Shown here: in pieces, positions 60,693-64,000 of the stretch
Layout of the letters: each line of letters begins with the position of its first letter
How positions within the stretch are numbered: position 1 is the first letter of the stretch
Origin: Aricia agestis
Lineage: Eukaryota; Arthropoda; Insecta; Lepidoptera; Lycaenidae
Reading direction: 5' to 3'
Assembly: GCF_905147365.1 (NCBI RefSeq)
Contig: NC_056418.1
Location: 1,580,001-1,644,000, forward strand
DNA length: 64,000 bases
The notes under the pieces: model-generated
Seen by the model: the letters and a program-made list of their open reading frames with translations, nothing else
Databases searched by the model: none
What the model was told of the DNA's origin: nothing
Translations under genes and position numbers: made by a program

Positions 60693-60784
60693 CTGACAGA
60701 AAAGGGAGACATGTAGAGGAGGCTTTAGTAATAATAACTCCCACACCGGTTTCGGTGACGCTGGCCCGTTTCATTGAAACCAGG

Positions 60785-61070
60785 CCAGTAACGCAGGAGT
60801 AATTTTATAGTGCCCAAGTGTGTGCGCAGTATACAAGAGCACTCTCTATTCCTTTTACGAAGACCGACTCGACTGACGAGAGCTCAGGCGCAGGACCGAC
60901 TTTTTACATGCCCATCCGACGCATGGATAATCTTGTTAGACGGGTGATCAGCGTGCATTGTCCTAACCAAACTTGGAAAAAACATGTTTCCAACGCGGGA
61001 ACCAAACCCACTACCTCCGAATCCCGCTCCGCTCTTAACTACTGGACCACGGAGACGTTAAAAGTCGACA
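60785..61070 (+). mobile_element. SINE/LINE-tail repeat with tRNA-like end
   Basis: aacgcaggagtaattttata, aagtgtgtgcgcagtataca and cgagagctcaggcgcaggac, then an antisense tRNA-like stretch (cgggaaccaaaccc to ctactggaccacggag). This is a common lepidopteran repeat; the 121-codon frame over it is not a gene. Confidence 0.65.
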
Positions 61071-61189
61071 TTTTTTTAGGTTTAAGCAAGTTCATATCAC
61101 TTGGTAGTACTTTGCAAGCTCTTGGTATCTTCCTATCACAGTCAGCACATCTTCACTTTACGAGATTCGAGAAGATCTATTAAAAAGGT

Positions 61190-62590
61190 ATCAAAGGAAG
61201 CAGAAATTAAAGCAATTAATTATTTAATAAGCCCTACACATTGCTAATTATTCATTTTAATTGTACGGGCATTTAGATCACTGAGTCTCTTTGGGACATA
61301 CAAGGAGAATGTAATGTGTCTCAAATAGACTTTAGAGAATTTCCTTACGAATTAATGTCTATTTGTAAAAGATATTATTATTAGATATTATTATTACTAT
61401 TTGTATATTTTAGATTGTATTTTTTAAGTGTTTAGATTGTCCTCTGTATCTTACTTACTAATTTCCTTATCTATAATAAAAAACTCCTATTTGTAAATGT
61501 TAATTAAAAGTAAACGTTTCGACTGGCCCTACACAGGCTATGCCTTTAGTGTATATTGTAATTTTTCCGGAAATAAATTATTTGTATTTGTAAACTTAGT
61601 GGTCGCGTAAAGTATTCAGGAGACCCTAATCTTAAATCCTATTTGTGCGAGCGTGTGAATGGACGATGGAGAGTATTGATCGTGTGGCCCTGACCAGCCA
61701 GCAGCTGTATGTGACAAATTTCCTCGAAATTATTTAACAGTTTAACACCAATTACATCATAAAATACGGAATCGGGGATATTGCCACCAAAAAGTTTGAG
61801 AACCGCAGCTGTAATCTATAGAAATTGTAGAAAAACAAATATTAAGTGTAGTCAACATTTTCAGATGTCAACTTACTTGCTAGAACACTACGTTTCACGT
61901 GGAGTGTTCTCTACACGTGCCTGGTTATTGCTGCCCAGTAAACGAATGATTCTGGTTGGAAAAGTCGAAAGCAATAATATTTACTACGGAAATTTGTTTG
62001 GACTACTTAGGAGATAAACTTACTAAAAGTCCTGACCCCTCCGAGGGCAGCTGATCGCATCGGCTTAATATTGGATCGATTTGATCACATTATTCTGGTT
62101 TTGGACTGGCATACAGAGAGTTCTGACATAAATTCGATCTATTGTGACTTGAACAGGCAGTAGACTTCAAATTGATGAAGATTGAGTACTTACATAAATA
62201 GTTGAGGTGTAGCCGAATTCGGAAAAAGGCACTATTAGATAGGAAACATTATTTAATACTTTTTAGTTCACATTTTGTTTTTACCTTGAAAGTCGGTTTT
62301 AATTTTTTGTTAAAAATAATAATTATATTCGTAAGTGGAACAGTTTTTTCGAACTGCCTATCACTCTTCGTCAGTGCATGGGATATCTGCTGGAGGGTCA
62401 AGTTAATCTGAAGGATTCTTCACAGCACGTTAGTTTTACATTGCTTTCACAACGTGCCCTAAGCGATCTCGTACATATATTTAAACTGTTCAGCCAGTTT
62501 CTTCATAAACATGTAACTGCTTTCAACCTTTTGTCCATGGAGCAGGGAGCTGCACATATAGGTTCACTAGAATGCAATTTCAGGCAGGGC
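61190..62590. other. upstream retm intron, nothing recognised
   Basis: Must be retm intron if its first coding exon lies beyond 64000. No exon matching the SEC14L1 N-terminus (VRVYKHPFEL) was seen on the minus strand. Confidence 0.45.
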
Positions 62591-62775
62591 AGATGACCAA
62601 CTAATGTTATTTTTGCCAAAATAATCATTCTTCCTAGGTCTAGATCGAATTTTCGCTAATGGTACATCATCCTCAAATAAAAACTCTTGGTCACTTTCTG
62701 AAGGAATATCACTTTGTGATGAAGAGCTTCTTTGCACTACAGTTGGCTCTTCGCCTTCGGAATCAGACGCTCATG
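62591..62775 (-). pseudogene. piggyBac-like transposase N-terminal remnant
   Basis: The minus strand is open for about 60 codons: acidic/Ser-rich (DSEGEEPTVVQRSSSSQ, SDIPSESDQEF, EDDVPLAKIR), followed by NDYFGKNNISWSSALPE. The acidic start followed by a YxGKNxxxW motif resembles PGBD/piggyBac N-termini. It breaks at a stop right after ALPEIAF and no downstream transposase is visible. A short, decayed fragment. Confidence 0.45.
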
Positions 62776-62821
62776 TCAACATCATGATTTACGATACATT
62801 TAGTCGATTTTATTCCGTTTA

Positions 62822-62966
62822 TTGGCAGGTATTACACGCATCAATATTATCATGGTTCTAGTATCACGCGATTCACAAGTGTACTGTGATACTGCGATTC
62901 GGCCTATTGCACCATCAATATTATCACGGAATCGTGATAATATTGATGCGTGTAATACCTGCCATT
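62822..62966. mobile_element. palindromic MITE
   Basis: Ends tggcaggtattacacgcatc / gatgcgtgtaatacctgcca with arms continuing through aatattatca. Confidence 0.85.
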
Positions 62967-63270
62967 GACGTACATCATGACACGGCAGCATTTCTTAATT
63001 TAGCAGGGTTGATTTATGTGTTTGAAGCGTTTGCTAAATTATTACTTAGGTATTTTTAGAATTGGAAAGGGCAGCAGCGGCCTGCGTCAAATAACGCTCA
63101 CGAACAATAAAAAAAAGTAAAATTAGAACATAGTACCTGTTCAGATTAACAAAAATTCGCAGGTATCTTTGGAGCTACAAGTCTTACTTCTTCACAGATT
63201 AAAAAATCATATATTTTCCGTGATAGAAATTATCCCATCTACGTTGGGATTCAAGGTATCTTATTTAACC

Positions 63271-64000
63271 ACTAGCTGGTGCCCGCGACTTCGTCCGCGT
63301 CAGCATAGTAGATCTCGTCCCAAATCAAATAAAACCGTATGTTTAGTGTAGTTTTTAACTTTGTTCTTAAAAAAGGAGAAATATGTCTCCGCGACATCGT
63401 TTTGTTGAAAGAAAAAATTTTGGGAGGGGCCAAGAAACAACCGGCGCCGAAGCTCGCTGCATATAAATCAAACGACACTCGAAATCTGTATAGATAATAA
63501 CAAAGATGGATAGTTTTCTCCTTTTTGTTTTTATGGTTCCTTATACAAAGGGTTTTTGTGGTTCCTTATACAAAGGGTTTAAGCAAACGTCAAACGCAAA
63601 CGTCAATAAACTTTCATGTTTCTAACTCAAGAAATGACGGACTTTCATTCAAACTTTCAACTCCAATTTCACCCCCTTGGGGGTAGAATTTCTAACGCTT
63701 AAATACCTATCCATTCATTTTTAATCAGCAGTCCAAAAATAAACTTTCATGTTTCTAACTTAAGAAATGACGGACTTTCATTAAAACTTCAACCCCTATT
63801 TCACCCCCTTGGGGGTAGAATTTTCAGAGACGCTTAAACACGTATCCAATCATTTTTAATCAGTAACCCAAACATAAAATTTCATGTTTCTAACTCAAGA
63901 AATAACGGCGTTACATTCAAACTTTCAACCCCAATTTCACCCCCTTGGGGGTAGAATTTCCAAAAACGTTTAAATACGTATCCATTCATTTTTAATCAGT
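63271..64000 (-). mobile_element. Helitron-like element with 130-bp internal tandem repeats, runs off window
   Basis: The CTAGT end (plus actagctggtgcccgcgact) is at 63271. From about 63605 on, three units repeat (aaactttcatgtttctaact, tttcacccccttgggggta, tccattcatttttaatcag), the last cut by the window edge. Confidence 0.7.

Noticed and set aside
60367..60774. Alternative long minus-strand frames around the first retm exon
   Set aside because: They read through splice sites into intron; the conserved residues are confined to 60543-60692.
60818..61183. 121-codon plus-strand frame
   Set aside because: It lies on a common repeat with tRNA-like sequence and has no domain.
60693..64000. First coding exon of retm
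   Set aside because: I searched the minus strand for the conserved VRVYKHPFEL block and saw none; it is probably outside the window.

Overview
The window is animal nuclear DNA and almost certainly lepidopteran (moth or butterfly). The evidence is a multi-exon insect gene with GT-AG introns, AT-rich introns crowded with short palindromic transposons, Helitron-like elements that begin with TC, end in CTAGT and carry the GCGGGCGAAGCC-type 3' hairpin, and a high-copy SINE with the AGCCATGCTTCGGCACGAAT head known from butterflies and moths. There is no prokaryotic, plasmid or viral gene organisation and no CRISPR array.

The only conserved host gene I can prove is on the minus strand and fills most of the window. 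It is the Sec14-like PRELI/CRAL-TRIO/GOLD protein called real-time (retm) in Drosophila and SEC14L1 in vertebrates. Fourteen coding exons from 60692 down to the stop at 7148-7150 splice with matching phases into one 654-residue frame. Order: PRELI domain (60692-51542), linker (50649-50473), CRAL-TRIO N-helices and Sec14 lipid-binding fold (24812-18841), GOLD domain (16237-7747), short Ser-rich tail (7235-7148). Only about 20 N-terminal residues are missing, and they must lie beyond the right edge.

The introns are a transposon store. Intron 9249-15558 holds a structurally complete I/Jockey-group non-LTR retrotransposon (9405-15086, two intact ORFs, 8-bp target duplication, A-rich tail) inserted in the same direction as retm. 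The 25.7 kb intron 24813-50472 holds SINEs, hAT, Helitron, LINE and palindromic elements, several nested, plus an isolated 168-codon exon-like reading frame at 37117-37622 that may be a small nested gene. Five hAT-type elements with 8-bp target duplications, two members of an 8-9-bp-duplication family, and many TTA/TAA-flanked palindromes could be delimited exactly. One is a 195-bp inverted repeat with two identical 89-nt arms (42786-42980).

Left of retm (1-7147) there is only repeat-rich DNA, including the presumed 3' UTR. Right of the first visible exon (60693-64000) lie SINE-like, piggyBac-like and Helitron remnants. I found no new multi-gene system. The best leads are the intact retrotransposon, the perfect palindrome, the orphan exon-like ORF, repeated tRNA-Lys primer-site sequences beside a retm exon, and Helitron ends sitting 10 and 14 nt inside two retm introns.
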